Positions 1 through 12,276 of a stretch of DNA of 64,000 nucleotides are shown in pieces. Source of the DNA: Venturia oleaginea (taxonomy: Eukaryota; Ascomycota; Dothideomycetes; Venturiales; Venturiaceae); NCBI GenBank assembly GCA_013176395.1, contig JABMLP010000001.1:1240001-1304000 (forward strand), written 5' to 3'. A model generated the notes under the pieces. That model searched no databases. It was given only the letters and a program-made list of their open reading frames with translations, and had not been told where the DNA came from. The translations under genes and the position numbers were made by a program. Each line of letters starts with the position of its first letter. The stretch's first letter is position 1.

Positions 1-889
1 CGCTGTCCAAACAGCTAAGCGCCCACCCTCTCCAACCGGCATCCACCCCGCAGCGCCGCATGGAGTGGGACTTGCATACTCGTAGGAAGAATGTCAGTTG
101 AAAAGAGAGAAAATGAGATCGAATGAGCATGAGCCAGAATTAGAGGACAGTGGAGAGTACGCAAAGAGATACGAATCCCCAAGCGAGCAAAACCCATCTT
201 AAGAGCTACTGCAATATTGTTACCTCTTTCACAAACCTGGTACTCTCATAGCGGCTATTGAGTCTGTATGGATACTGCTGGTGACCCATATATCAATGTT
301 GGTTGCTTCAAGGTGGGAACGTGAAAGGCGATGATTGATTACTCTCGGCGATAGATTATGGTGACCACTCTCATGGCGGCTGCGAATTATGGATGCTTCT
401 AGTGCTTCACAAGTCGATGTTGGTGATGTTTGAAGGTCATGCCGTGGCAAGAAAGACAGCCCATGATCTGATTCCCGGTTCAATCCCAACGGTGATTAGT
501 CGTAGCGATGCAATGTAGGCACGTCGGACAAACGAGTACTTCCCAGCGGTTATATAGACTCCCTCATCCCGGAATGATGATGATAGTGCTTCAATGAATG
601 AAGTTGTTAATGGTTGAAAGGACGTAAAATGCGAAGCTATGAAGACAGCCCGGCACAAAACCGTCCGGGCAGTACCCACTAAAGCGCATAGGATCAGTAC
701 AACTTGTTGACAACAGCCAGCACACAATGCGAGTATCTCGATGCCTGTACACATATATACAAACATCTCAAAGCCATAAGACCTGTTAAAACGGTCCATC
801 GTCTATGCATAACCCATAACCTCGTTGAAGCGTATCCTCTATACTACCAGGAACACCAACACTATGCAATGCACACAAAACAGACAACC
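1..889. other. Gene-free left edge
   Basis: I see no supported gene here. It is the 3' flank of the minus-strand cystathionine beta-synthase gene. Two short stretches, about 242-310 and 367-430, look like diverged copies of each other: both start with ACTCTCAT, continue with GCGGCT, and end near GATGTTGG or AATGTTGG. Confidence 0.5.
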
Positions 890-2612
890 TCAATGATTAC
901 CAAGCTCATCCCCATTCGAATGTTTCTTCATTCTTACCATCCAACTCAACAAGTCCACCTTGGTAACAACAGCAACCGCTTTCAATGCACCATCAGCCTG
1001 GTGTTCAGTAACAACAGCAGCACTGTTCCACTCGAAGAATCTGCTCAAAGCACTCAATGGTGTATCCCGTGTAATCTCCACAAACCTCCTCTTCTTTTCC
1101 TTCTTCTTCTCCCCATTGCTTAGACCTAGCGCTGCAGTGGCAGAGGCAAGGGCACTCAAAGGTGTGTTTTCTTTCTTTCCTTGCTTTACGAGGCTGATGT
1201 CCTGTGGATCCGTAACGGTCTCGCTGAGATGTGTAAAGTCAAACATGACCTTGCTGACTGGGTCATTCGGTTCTGCGCGACCAGAAGAAATGTAGGAGAG
1301 TAGATTGCCGAGTGTAACGAGTCCGACGAGTTTGGTGGTTTGTGTGGCAGAGGCTACGGGAAGTTGGTCGAAGCCCTTGTCTCGCATGGTTTCGATGGCT
1401 TCGTCGCAAGGAGAGGCTGCTGAGATTGTGGTGACGGGCTTGAGACGAAGCGAAGCGATTGTCGCGCCTGCGAAAGGATCTTTGGCACGAAGTGTAGGTG
1501 ATAGGGGTGCGATTGGTTCTGGAGGAGTGATAGGAGGAGTTGGTGGTAGGAGATCGTTGGCTGCAAGCCAGTCATCGTCGGCAAACTTTTCAGACTGTTA
1601 GTTGACTTTGATCCCCTCATGATCCCACGAAACATCTTACCTTGCTCAAATAACTACGAATGCTGTCTGGGAGGACTACAACCACAACATCACCTTTCTT
1701 CAAATTCGACTCTTTCACTGCCCTGACCATAGCGGACATTGCGCTACCACAGCTTCCACCTACCAGCAGACCCTCCTCAGCTATCAATCGTCTTGAGTAC
1801 ATGAACGACTCTCTGTCCTCGGTCTTGTACCATTTGTCCACAATCTTCTGGTCCAGCACGTCTGGGATAAAATCATACCCAATGCCTTCCACCTTGTACC
1901 CCTCATTCTTGTGTTCCTCATTGAGAGATGGCGGTAGAGCAAGAATACTGCCCTGCGGATCCGCAGCCACAATCTGAATATCCTTGTTGTGCTTCCTCAA
2001 CCCCCTCGCAATACCAGTAATTGTTCCTCCCGTACCAGCGCCTGCAACAAGCATCTTAATCTTGCCCTCAGTCTGCTGCCAAATTTCTTCACCAGTCCCA
2101 AACTCGTGAGCCAGAGGGTTATCCGGATTTCCATACTGATCCAAGATATGAGCATTCGGCAACTCTTTCTCTAACCTCCTCGCAACACCAATATGTGACT
2201 CAGGCGAATCCCATGCAGCAGCCGTAGGCGTCCTTATAATCTCAGCCCCCAGCGCTCGCAAAACAGCAACCTTCTCAGGCGACATCTTCTCCGGCAGCGT
2301 GATAATAGTCTTATATCCCTTGACGGCAGCCACAAGTGCAAGTCCAATTCCTGTGTTTCCACTAGTCGGCTCAATCAAAGTGTCGCCAGGCTTTATGCGT
2401 CCCGATTTCTCCGCCTCTTCAATCATGCGCAGGGCAATCCGATCTTTCACACTGCCTCCAGCATTGAAGAATTCGAGTTTGGCGTATACGGTGGCTTCGA
2501 TTCCTAGACTTTGGGGGATTCTGTTTAGACGGACCATCGGGGTATCTCCAATTTGCTGGGTGATTGTGTCCATGACCACGGGTGGGAGCTTTGGTTTCGT
2601 TGTGGAAGCCAT
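890..2612 (-). CDS. CYS4: Cystathionine beta-synthase
   Basis: This PLP enzyme condenses serine and homocysteine to cystathionine in the transsulfuration route, in the cytosol. Two exons fit (2612-1641 and 1594-890); the 46 bp intron has a GTAAGA donor and CTAACAG end, giving 558 aa. The catalytic domain shows the PLP lysine in GGSVKDR (about K56), the TSGNTG loop (about 83-88) and the GTGGT phosphate loop (about 193-197). The C-terminal third carries a pair of CBS regulatory domains separated by a lysine-rich linker. The ATG at 2612 matches the short N terminus of fungal enzymes, which lack the haem-binding extension of animal CBS. The frame is also open upstream, but that part looks like 5' UTR. 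Function is known for the family; the gene looks intact. Confidence 0.95.
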
Positions 2613-2910
2613 TATGGCGAATTGTAAAGATTCAAAAGTTGAGGATGATAGGGAGAAAGGGATTGGAGTTGCGAGGTCGGGAAGTGTCGAACGAGTGTTG
2701 CTTGTCGAGTGGCGGTACAACTATGACCGTCAATACCCGCTTCCTACCTTGTTAGAATAGTCCTAGCACAACGCAGCCCTACGATATAAAAATCAGGTCT
2801 TTAACCTCTGTAGGTCAGGCACATACATCAATTGCGGCCAGAAATGCGCCTATTAGAATTGGTTCAGATTTCATCGCATGCACATAAAAGCCAGCAAGTC
2901 TCATCAAACC

Positions 2911-4836
2911 TCAAACCCGAACTAAAACCAACCTCTCCACGAAGAGATCTATCCAATTCTCCCATGCCCTCCAGTCCCGCCAGTTCGCCCCAAGCAAAGG
3001 CTGACTCCTCACAACCAAGTCTTTGCTGACACCCTTGCCTTCATTCGCCCACCACTCCTTCTCAGCAACTTCCCTCGCCTTCTTAACCACAGCCGTTTCA
3101 TCCTCATTCCGATACAAGTCGCACTTTTCGCATTCCTTACATTCTCCTCCAGTTGCCCGAAAATGCTGACAGAAATGCTGGTATCCTTCCTGTCCAAGAT
3201 CTGCACGGCAGAGATAGCACATTTGATATCCACAAACGCAAACTAGCTTGTTGCACCCGGCAGACTTGACGAAAGACATGTTACATTTCGGACAAGTGCG
3301 CTTTATGGCCCCGGTCATGGCCGACTCGAGGGATTGCTGAAGATTGCTGAGTTGAGACGAGTAGCATTCGTGTACATCGCGCCAGAGTGAGTGGCAGTGA
3401 AGGCAAGACTGCTTGCTGCAGGATGGAGATTGACAAGTGAACCGCAGACCGCGAGCTTTGCGTGACATTCGAATGAGGGGTGGCATGAAAGGGTTCGGGA
3501 GGTAGTAAGAGAGTGGAAATGCCACTGCGCTCAAAGGTAAAAGGTATCCAAACAGGCTTGGCCAGCTTGAAGCAAGCATGAAAATTGCCCATGCGCTAAG
3601 GAGGCTCAATTCTTTCGGATTCTTGAAGCTCCATTGAATACGATGACTACGGAGCGACAAGTCGTCAACCTCGGCATACGAGCAGAATGGGCAGTGAACA
3701 AGCGGGAGCTTGCTCTGCAATAGTGATTCTGCCGCAACTCGATCGTGGAGACGCTGCATCGTCTGCTTCCCGCTATCTTTATCTTCAACGGCTCGTCGGA
3801 CAAGTTCAAGAGGAATGCATCCATTGCATTCGTCATCGGATAGTGGCGCCATGCAGCGTAGAGTTCCTGTTGACAAATCGATGCTCTTAATCCATCCTTG
3901 GCCGTATATGGCCTCGTTGATGGTTTGTGTCACACATCGGAAGCAAAGAAAGTGTCCACCACCGTTGCAAACTGTGATGTGGTTTATCGTAACTGTGGAA
4001 TAGCAGCACTCGCAGTCATATTCTTCCTCGGCCTGTACTGCCTCCTGTTCCGAAATCTGGTGAGCCAGCGCATGATCTACGATTTCTCGAGCTTCTTTTT
4101 CCTTGGCCAATGCGGGGGCGAGTAGGTTTTCGTAGAGCTCGTGATTAAGCTCTGCATTCCTTGTGGGTATCAGTCTGGGAACTTGCTGCTTCTTGCTCGA
4201 GGACGATAATGAACCAGAGCCCGGAGACCAGGTGACAAGCGGGTGGTGGTCTGCGGTGGGAGTCTTTCTTCGGAGGAAGAAACTGGTCAGTGAAGATCGC
4301 CAGGACTTAGAGTTTATGGAGAGGAGTGCGGTCCTAGCAGGTGTATAATGATAATTGCATTCCGCCAGCACCGCCTTGATCGTGGAATGGCTGAGACCTT
4401 TGAATTCATCATAGAGTGCATCCTTGACTGCAGCCTTATAAGCTTGGTTGCGAAATGTCTCTTCCTTTGGCAAAAGCGCATCTTCGTCTCGATGACTTCT
4501 TTCTCGGGCCATGAACTTCTCCCGGTTGGACATCGCATCGCCTTCCCTTTGATAGCGGCCTTGAACCCACTTTTTCTCGTTCTTGAGAAGTTGTTCGGTA
4601 ACAATCTCTAGCCTGCTGGTTTCCGACACTCGCGCCAGCATCTCTCGGAGCACTTCAGGCTGGATGTTGGGAAAGACTTCAAGCAGAGCTCGCAACGCAT
4701 TGTTCAACACGCGCAGATCTGGTTCTTCGGGTATGAGCATGTTGGTAGCTAGGTCCTCATCGCTAGTTGTTGGCTCGGGCTGAGGTGTTTGACGTCTGGC
4801 TGATGTCAGAACCATGGATGAAAACATAGAAGTCAT
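2911..4836 (-). CDS. RBR-type E3 ubiquitin ligase
   Basis: The single-exon 641 aa protein has the RING1-IBR-RING2 order of RBR ligases, which take ubiquitin from an E2 onto a RING2 cysteine before passing it to a substrate. RING1 is at about 275-330 (CECC...CFRC...). The IBR begins at CPFC (about 382) and ends with CLHCHSLWRDVHEC (about 478-491). RING2 is at about 515-545 and has the catalytic cysteine in AGCNK (about C528). A CUE-like helix bundle with an FPNIQP motif lies at about 45-85. Overall it resembles the RNF216/TRIAD3 branch. The oddity is about 40 hydrophobic residues (about 411-450) between the two halves of the IBR, which look like one or two membrane helices. The ATG at 4836 is the first in frame. 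Substrates are unknown. Confidence 0.9.
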   Translation of the reverse strand: MTSMFSSMVLTSARRQTPQPEPTTSDEDLATNMLIPEEPDLRVLNNALRALLEVFPNIQPEVLREMLARVSETSRLEIVTEQLLKNEKKWVQGRYQREGDAMSNREKFMARERSHRDEDALLPKEETFRNQAYKAAVKDALYDEFKGLSHSTIKAVLAECNYHYTPARTALLSINSKSWRSSLTSFFLRRKTPTADHHPLVTWSPGSGSLSSSSKKQQVPRLIPTRNAELNHELYENLLAPALAKEKEAREIVDHALAHQISEQEAVQAEEEYDCECCYSTVTINHITVCNGGGHFLCFRCVTQTINEAIYGQGWIKSIDLSTGTLRCMAPLSDDECNGCIPLELVRRAVEDKDSGKQTMQRLHDRVAAESLLQSKLPLVHCPFCSYAEVDDLSLRSHRIQWSFKNPKELSLLSAWAIFMLASSWPSLFGYLLPLSAVAFPLSYYLPNPFMPPLIRMSRKARGLRFTCQSPSCSKQSCLHCHSLWRDVHECYSSQLSNLQQSLESAMTGAIKRTCPKCNMSFVKSAGCNKLVCVCGYQMCYLCRADLGQEGYQHFCQHFRATGGECKECEKCDLYRNEDETAVVKKAREVAEKEWWANEGKGVSKDLVVRSQPLLGANWRDWRAWENWIDLFVERLVLVRV

Positions 4837-7800
4837 GGTAGAGGGGTCAAGCAGGAGCAGGCAACGAAAGTGGCGGAGCGTTCAGGCCAAGATCAGAGAC
4901 ACATTTTCGGAAGACACCTGCCTTAGGAGTAGGAAATGCTCATCTGAACATGTCGATATAATGATAACGATGAATTGGAGATAGAATGGGATTGATCTTC
5001 AGTCTTGTCTTTGATGTCTTTTGTCACTTCCATTTGCCCTTGTCAGAGTCTCCACTAAAAACGGAACTCTCCATATCACGTGCAAGATCTTCAAATTGCC
5101 AACACATCGTCAACTAGATTTCATCAGAACTACAACATCTTATCAAACTCATCTCGTCTAGCTGAGCTTATGTCAAACAGCACTCAACCACATTCATCTC
5201 CTGGACAACCTACAATGTTTTGAAGCTTTCACTCGTGGATGTTTTCATGAGAACCGTGAAGATGAAAATGAAAGAGGGCAAATTTGGGCTGTACCTATGA
5301 AAAAGAGACTAAAATCGTCAATGGTGTGAAGTTACTTGTAGACGAGAAATCATCCCATGTCCTCAAAGGCTAGATCTTTGTACCAACTACCAAGGGTATC
5401 TGTGTATGTGTTTCCTTGCTGACATTAAGTAGATGCGGCTTCGGGATTGGCCTCGCACGCCTGGTATTTGTGTACCACGTGAGGAGGCTTCTGCTCGTCT
5501 TTATTCCTGAGTACATGATTTTACTTTAGACTTGGATTTTGGCGATGGATTCATGTTGATAGCATCGAATTTCTATAGAAGTCTGGCAGCTACCCGATAT
5601 TAGATGCGCAGGCGCCTCTCCCCGCCGTCCTGAAGTGCGGCGGCCGGTATTCAGGAGGACGAGAGGATTGGGTCCCAGCTCCTGAGTTGGCAGGAGAGTG
5701 CGCATGGAAGATTTGCAGTGTTCGCCAGAGTTGGAACGTTCAATCCTACAAACTCAGACAAGGCGACACAACTTTTCAATGCGTTACGCTTTAGGAAAAT
5801 CCTGCGAACGTCCATCGACAACCATAGCAATTTTGATATCGTCTCACAGACGAATCTTATTCGAGGAAGCCTAGAGATATCTGGTCTTGCAGCAACAGAC
5901 GAATATGTCGACTATTATTCCATCCAAGCTTAGGCAGAACTGTTAGATTCGACAAGAAGTATTGCTTCCATCGTCGGAGGTACAGACAGGACTGCCTCCG
6001 TACCGGTGAAAGAAGAGGGGAAACTCCAATTTTTCAGCTGGCATGACTACCAGACTTATTCTTGACCCCAGTTTCAAGGCAGATTTTCGGAGATTCCTCA
6101 TCCTACCCGCTTTATAATCGACAATCTGTAAAGGTTTCCAAGCATGTACCGGTGTGCTTCCTGTGGCGAGTGCATTTGAATGCTTACTGGTTCCATTTGT
6201 AACACGAAGCGGGCGGATAGCGGTGGCTCAGTCGTGTGAGGCTGAGAATTGGCTGCGGTCGTGCATTGAGGAGCTTGAATTAAAGTGCGTGCAGAAACGG
6301 GAAGTGATTACTTGCCCGGCATGAGAAAAATTGATTCGACCAGAGAGTTCAATAAGCTCTACTTTCTATGCTAGTAAGTTTTGCGCGGCCTGCTCTGGCC
6401 TTTTTGCATTTATGATTTCACATTTGCGATGTGCTGGAGCTCTATCTTTAGAAATATGACATGTCCCAAGGCAGACAATGGCGCATTTATCTAATTCGGC
6501 GGCTCGATGACAGTTTCCACCCTGAAGATCCTTGGAACTACACCCCCGACCTATCCCAGAAGTTTGTCGAGTACAAAGTGTCCCTACGAAACATGGTGCT
6601 GCGCCACGACAATGGAGGTCAAGGTCAATACGAAAATTCCGAGTTTTGACTTACGCAAAAGCACTGAAATGAGGGGACAGGGCCAAAAGACAGTTGCAAA
6701 CAAACGATGGCCCTCTATAATCCAATGAAAAGGTGGCTGTAAATCGGAGGTGTGGTAGTCATTGGAAGATAGGCATGGATTCACCCGCTAATGTTAGCCG
6801 CTAACGTTAAGCGGGGTGACCCAATCTTCAGGCACCTCACCACCATGCAGCAACACACACGAGAACCATCGTCGCAGAAGGCACGCAGAGACAGGCGGCC
6901 GAGGGAGTGTCTTGTGCGGCACGATCCGAATAGTTCCCTTGGGCACGGAAGGACATGTCAAGTGCTGGTTCGCTATGGCCCACGTTGCATTCTATCTCAC
7001 GAAAGCACTCGTCGAAGCATCACGGCAGCTAACGCAGGAGGCTTTCTACGAGAGCCACTCGACTCTGGTCTGTCTATCATGGTCAGGCTGAAGACTTCTT
7101 GGATTCGATGGCTGCAATGACGAAGCATAGCAGCTGAGGCTGGGGGGGGGGTATGCGAACTAATGGGCAGGTGCATGATCACTGCCTTCAAAGGTGTGCA
7201 CACCATGTTCACACGACGAACTTTGATATCGAGTTTACTAACAAGCAGCGGTCGGGAAGATGGCGACGAGAGTCAGCGTCTGCCGTCCTCAGAGACCGCT
7301 CTCCAAATCCGTCGCGCCGTCATCTCTGCTGCCGTCTTCTGACGATGGGGCGTGGTGGCTGAGTAGCAGCGAAGTGCGCGAAGAGCGATGCACAGCCTTA
7401 TGATAATCCAGATGTAGACACAAGTGTGGCTGCCGTAAGGCCGCCGTCTTGCTTCTTAAACCACTGGAATATCCTTTCATTGTCTTGCTTGCATTGCATA
7501 TATCTGCAGTCTTTCCAACGATCTCACTCCATCCGCTTTGTACATCTCTAATCACCTCTCTTTGTTATTTTTAAAAGATTGTTGGCTTGTGCCTCTGCTT
7601 GCCTTGTGCTTGCCTTGTCACTGTATCAAACAGGCATTTCCTGATTTGGTTGCTTGATCGGCGACACTTGTCTCATTTGTGACCATTATATACCATCCAG
7701 ACGACCAAGACGTACGCATGCAACAATTGGATGGCTAGCCTACCTCAATGCTAACATTTTCAGATACATCTATGGAAACTACTCTTTGTTCTACTGCGCT

Positions 7801-8018
7801 ATTACTGTCCCTCGCCCTGTTTGCGTCAAGCTCTCTGATTGTTCGGCCGTCAAAGACTTCTGCTCTCAGCCTTTGATCACATCGCCACAAATTCCACCAA
7901 CTGCACGACCGAATACGCCTCAAATTCCTTTGCAGAGTCCGCACCATCGACGCGCAACACCTGAACGCGACAGCAACCACAGCCAGCATAGCACGTGACT
8001 TGCATCAAGGCAATCACA
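4837..8018. other. Intergenic, no supported gene
   Basis: This 3.2 kb between the RBR ligase and the coiled-coil gene has only short open frames without recognisable domains. It holds the promoters of both flanking, divergent genes. A run of ten G lies at 7142-7151. The segment 5600-5660 is GC-rich (CGCC/CCGCC-rich) compared with its surroundings. I see no transposon ends. Confidence 0.5.
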
Positions 8019-9785
8019 ATGTGCAAGATTACCGTCACCAAGTATGTCCGACCGGATGGGTCGAGATATTCTGTCGAAAGGAAAAAGTTATGCGACCGTA
8101 GCGATGGTAAGAGGCAACTTTCCAAGCACGCCAACGCCAATGCTGACCAGTCATACTCAGGTGTAAACCCATGCTATTTCCAAACGAGACAAGAACTTAC
8201 TGAGTTCGTCCCTCCCAAACTCGACTACTGTGGTGGTACTTCTCCTGCTTTCACAGGTGGTCCGGGAACACCTGTGTATGCCACCGCGAATTATGAGGTT
8301 CGTGTGCCTCTCAATCAAAACGGATCAAGCTCGAAAGGCAAGGGTCGAGTCAAGGCTTATAACCTATCGATCAACACTGGTGGAAAACGATCGAAGACAT
8401 CTAGGCCTAGCTCTATTGAGCGTCTTCGACCTCGATTTGATGATGACTCAATTGTCGCAATTGCGGAAGGTGGCAGAAGAAGGTCCATTTCGCCTGTTAC
8501 ACGACGCTCTCTACACGGCTCACCTCTAAGGACAGGTCGACCGGCAGCCATTATCCATCAGCAACCAACAGCTTCACTTCATCTCATTGATGATCCCCAT
8601 CGAACTTCATCTACTGGCACTTTCCATCGTCGTAACTCAACGGCGCCAGGGCCGATTGGTTATAACCCTGGCAACGAGATGTTTGATCGCGCTAATGCAC
8701 GAGATGAATTGCGACGACAGAATCGCGATAGACAAAAGAAGGAGGATGAAGATCGTCGGATGGCCGAAGAGCTTCAAAGAGAAGAGAATCGCAAGGCTGC
8801 CGAGAAAGAAGCTCGTGAGAAAGCCGCCGACGAGTTTGCCATGAGAGACTTCGCTCGCCTTAATGAAAGAGACAGACTACGCCGGGATGAAGCTCTTCGG
8901 AGGCAAGAGGCCAAGAAGGATGAGAGACGCCAGGCCCGAGACATCAAAGTTCGTCAAGAAAGAGAAGCCCAGCAAAAAGCCCTCGATGATGCCAAAAGAG
9001 TGAAAGCGGTCCGAGATGCGGCGCAAAGACGAAAACAAACTCAAGAAGAGATGCGAAGGCAACAAGAGGCACAAGAAGAGGCACGGAGACGACAAGAGGC
9101 CCGTGATCATGCAGCTCGACAAAACATCGACCAGAATCTATCAGCACGACAAAACTTCGGCCAGAATCGATCAGCACGAATCGCTCAAGAAAGAGTCGAA
9201 CGTCGAACCCGAGAGCGTGCAGAGGAAACTGCAATGCACATGCGCGACCTCAACGAGGAGTTTCAACGTCTCGGTCAAGAAATACTCAATATTCGAGAAG
9301 GGGCTGCAGCTCATGCACGCGCAGTACAGCTCGAACAAGACGTCCGTGAGCACGACAGGCTACGAGATGAAATTCGCCAGTTCGAAGAGGAACATCGACA
9401 AGCTACACCACCCCCACCATTTCTATTCGAATCAGAGTTCGATGATCTTGGGGCCGAGATTCAACGCGTCAACGCAATCATGCGCGCAAGAGAACGTGGC
9501 TCCGCAACATCTTCCGTGAATGGCCCACTTTATGACGAACTGCGACGTATTGGTACTGTTCCTCCTCGTACACCTACGTCCGCTGCACCTATTTCCCTTC
9601 ATCAATACAATCCTTTCCAGGATGAAGAGTATCGGCGCATGGTTGGACAACGCGTTCTTGAGCGTGAGTGGGCTTTGGCATCGAGTTTGGAGACGGCTGG
9701 GGTGTCGAGACGGAATACCGTTGGTGGTGCTAGGAGAGCGAGGGAACAGCATTATCGGAATCTGAGGAGGTGGTATCCTGAGTGA
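8019..9785 (+). CDS. Conserved fungal coiled-coil protein, function unknown
   Basis: I do not recognise a function. The N terminus (MCKITVTKYVRPDG, then LCDRSDG) resembles a common fungal family whose members start with a short Cys-containing 'PDG' motif. The middle is basic and serine-rich (about residues 100-220). Residues of about 230-480 are a long, highly charged Arg/Glu/Gln coiled coil. The tail is Arg-rich and ends in NLRRWYPE. A likely intron at 8107-8160 has a GTAAGA donor, a GCTGAC branch and a CTCAG acceptor. Splicing it joins LCDRSDG to VNPCYF and gives about 570 aa. It is 54 bp with no stop, so retention gives 588 aa in the same frame. I chose the ATG at 8019; upstream in-frame sequence starts without an ATG. 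Likely cytoplasmic; no signal or membrane segment is visible. Confidence 0.8.
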   Translation: MCKITVTKYVRPDGSRYSVERKKLCDRSDGKRQLSKHANANADQSYSGVNPCYFQTRQELTEFVPPKLDYCGGTSPAFTGGPGTPVYATANYEVRVPLNQNGSSSKGKGRVKAYNLSINTGGKRSKTSRPSSIERLRPRFDDDSIVAIAEGGRRRSISPVTRRSLHGSPLRTGRPAAIIHQQPTASLHLIDDPHRTSSTGTFHRRNSTAPGPIGYNPGNEMFDRANARDELRRQNRDRQKKEDEDRRMAEELQREENRKAAEKEAREKAADEFAMRDFARLNERDRLRRDEALRRQEAKKDERRQARDIKVRQEREAQQKALDDAKRVKAVRDAAQRRKQTQEEMRRQQEAQEEARRRQEARDHAARQNIDQNLSARQNFGQNRSARIAQERVERRTRERAEETAMHMRDLNEEFQRLGQEILNIREGAAAHARAVQLEQDVREHDRLRDEIRQFEEEHRQATPPPPFLFESEFDDLGAEIQRVNAIMRARERGSATSSVNGPLYDELRRIGTVPPRTPTSAAPISLHQYNPFQDEEYRRMVGQRVLEREWALASSLETAGVSRRNTVGGARRAREQHYRNLRRWYPE

Positions 9786-12276
9786 TTTTTTTGCTTTTAT
9801 CTTGGTTGAACCTGGTTGTAAGAGGCTGGAGTTTATGGTGTTGGGAGGCCCTTCTGTTCTACAGAATATTCTACTATCTATACTTGTTTGTACATTGTTA
9901 TTACAAACAATCTGGGGAGTTTTGGGGGTTGTCCCCCACTTTTGGAAATTGGCGTATTTAGGTTTCGTCGTTATATGGTATTGCATATTGAACCTGTGTA
10001 GCTGCATTCCTCCATGTATGCGACAGGCGAGTTTGCATGCGTGGTGGTTCGGCCAAGAAATGAAAGTAAGGTAAGTCGACAAGCGGACATTCTTATGGGT
10101 TGATGGGTGTAGATGAAAGCTGAATTGTTGTAGCTCAGCTGCAATACCTGCTCTCCCTCAGCTCGATGCAGGGTCTGAGTAAGAAAGTAACTATTTGTAG
10201 GTATTACAGGCTGAGATGCTATGGATGAAGCGAGCATGGCACCATCACAAAGATAAGACCAGACGACCAGTGATCCTCCGTGCTTAGTTAGACACATGAC
10301 GGGCCTGAATGAATGATAATGTAGGCCGCGGCATCCCAGTGACCAGAAGAATCTGCAACTGACAGCGCCTATGCGCCATGCAATTCCGCCTTGCGCAGGC
10401 CTTTGCAAATTCGCACTATACTTTCTCGGGCTGGAACATTGGAGCATCTAATATGAACGAGAGACGGATCCTGACAAAGCACGAGCATCATAGGTGAATG
10501 AAATTGAAAAAAGGACGCCTGAAGAATCTCGGGAGGAAGAAAGACGGAAACAAATTCCTTGCCCCTAATCCTATCGCCATGATTCCAAAACCACATGAGA
10601 CGCGCTCACATTTCCCCATGGAGTAACCCGAGCGTCGACCGTACTAGTCGAAAAACACCGTGGAGGTCATGCATCCTCAAATTCGCCTTCCGCAATGATT
10701 CAGAAAAGAGCCTCGGACACAGGGAAGGAAAGAATGAAAGAAACAAGGATGGCAAAAGGAAAGGGAAGGAAAGGGACGAGAGATCGAGATGGAAGGGAGA
10801 AAACTGCCTCGAGACGGACGACCTCAACATCTTTTAATACTACAACAGTAAGCCACTTACTTCCCCGTACCCGTACGACCTAGCCATGACCAATAACAAT
10901 CAGCCCGGGGGGACCTCCGCTCCGTGGAAAGCAACGGCCAACCCCTCACCCCGAACGTCCATCTTCGATCTGCGGTTACCACCCCGTATTGAGCGTAAAG
11001 GTCGTAATCGGATCTCGGGTTGACAACAAGGGTTCGAATGCGTGCGTGCGTGTTTCATTCCACTGCCAACCACATGCATAATGAACAACCTCTCTACAAC
11101 GTAACCTCATTCCTCCCTCCATGTCAAAAATAGCAAGTAGCAATGCCCAACTTCACCGTCGCCATCGCGATCCCATCGCCATGACGCCCCTCGGTACGAA
11201 AAGCGGTAACAAAGCAAACGTCGCGCGTTGCGCGCCGGTCGATGAACAAACCTCCCGTTTGCTGAAGTTCCTCTACACTTCGGTTGTCACGCCTCCTAGC
11301 CCCTTCCTCTAGCCATCACTCCGTACGTTGCATAAGAGTAGATGTACCTCCCAAGCTAAGCCTCGCCGAGCAGTAAAGCAAGCTCGTAGGGAGAAGCCCG
11401 GTGTTTAGAGACGTAGTGGCGGCAAGATGTATTAGCGGCAAGGCGTATCTGCGGCAAGACGTATCGGCGTCTCGACTTTTGAAACGTCAAGATATCCAAG
11501 AAACAGACCAAGAGTTTCTCCCTATCTTGGCTTCTTGCCTTGACGATGGAGATGCGCGACGGCCGTCAAAGTAAACAAATGGCAAGGCTGTTCCTTCCGA
11601 AACAACTCGGAATGAAAGACAGCATGAAGGCCCGGAGAATGATGGCTGTACAATCTTTTCATACATTGTTTCTTTTCGCTTAGATGAAAAAGCTTTTCAT
11701 AAGAATGTTGATTGCTCAAACCGGTAATTGTTACACTTCTATCAATTTTTACATGATAATACCCCTCCCTCAACTTGGACGCAATCCAGAAGGGTAGGTC
11801 GCGATACGTATCAAACAGACCTCCAGCGCCATGCAATGTTTTCGTCCTTTGTAAAGTCTAGTGGTAACACCTCGATGATTCTAATTTCTGTAGCCATCCA
11901 TGCATGCCGTAAAGTCATTCTCCCCTTGCTCCCAAATCTTTGACCTGAAACGCTGTAAAATACGCCGTCCGCCCATTCGCAGAAGAGGTTAAACTCCCAA
12001 GTGTAGCGCAGAGAGGTATTCGTCTGTGCAACATCCGACGCCGCTGTTGTGGCCCCCGTCTATAAACTTTTTGTCGTCGAAAAGACCATTCAATGCCTGC
12101 GCGAAGGTCGAGGTCCAAGAAAATCAATACTCGAAGGGGAAAAAAAACAAACGAAAAAAAAATATTTTCAATCAAATATGCTGGCCACAGAACTCCCTTC
12201 TTGCCGAAAGGAGGTTCATAGGTAGCGGTCCTGCCGATTCGCTAGAACATTTTGCTGCCAGAATTCTGGTACCCTC
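9786..12276. other. Intergenic 3' flanks, no supported gene
   Basis: This stretch lies between the convergent coiled-coil gene and transcription factor gene. It contains purine-rich sequence at about 10720-10810 (GGAAAGGAAAGG-like) and a small tandem repeat at 11420-11467. Open frames are short and carry no recognisable domains. Confidence 0.5.
11420..11467. repeat. 16 bp tandem repeat, three units
   Basis: Three adjacent units follow the pattern CGGCAAG(A/G)(T/C)GTAT(T/C)(A/T/G)G at 11420-11435, 11436-11451 and 11452-11467. Differences between units are few. It lies in noncoding sequence. Confidence 0.75.

Noticed and set aside
7142..7151. Run of ten G as a functional site
   Set aside because: A single homopolymer in noncoding DNA is not evidence of function.
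11030..11045. GGTTCGAAT resembling a tRNA B box
   Set aside because: No matching A box or cloverleaf could be folded around it.
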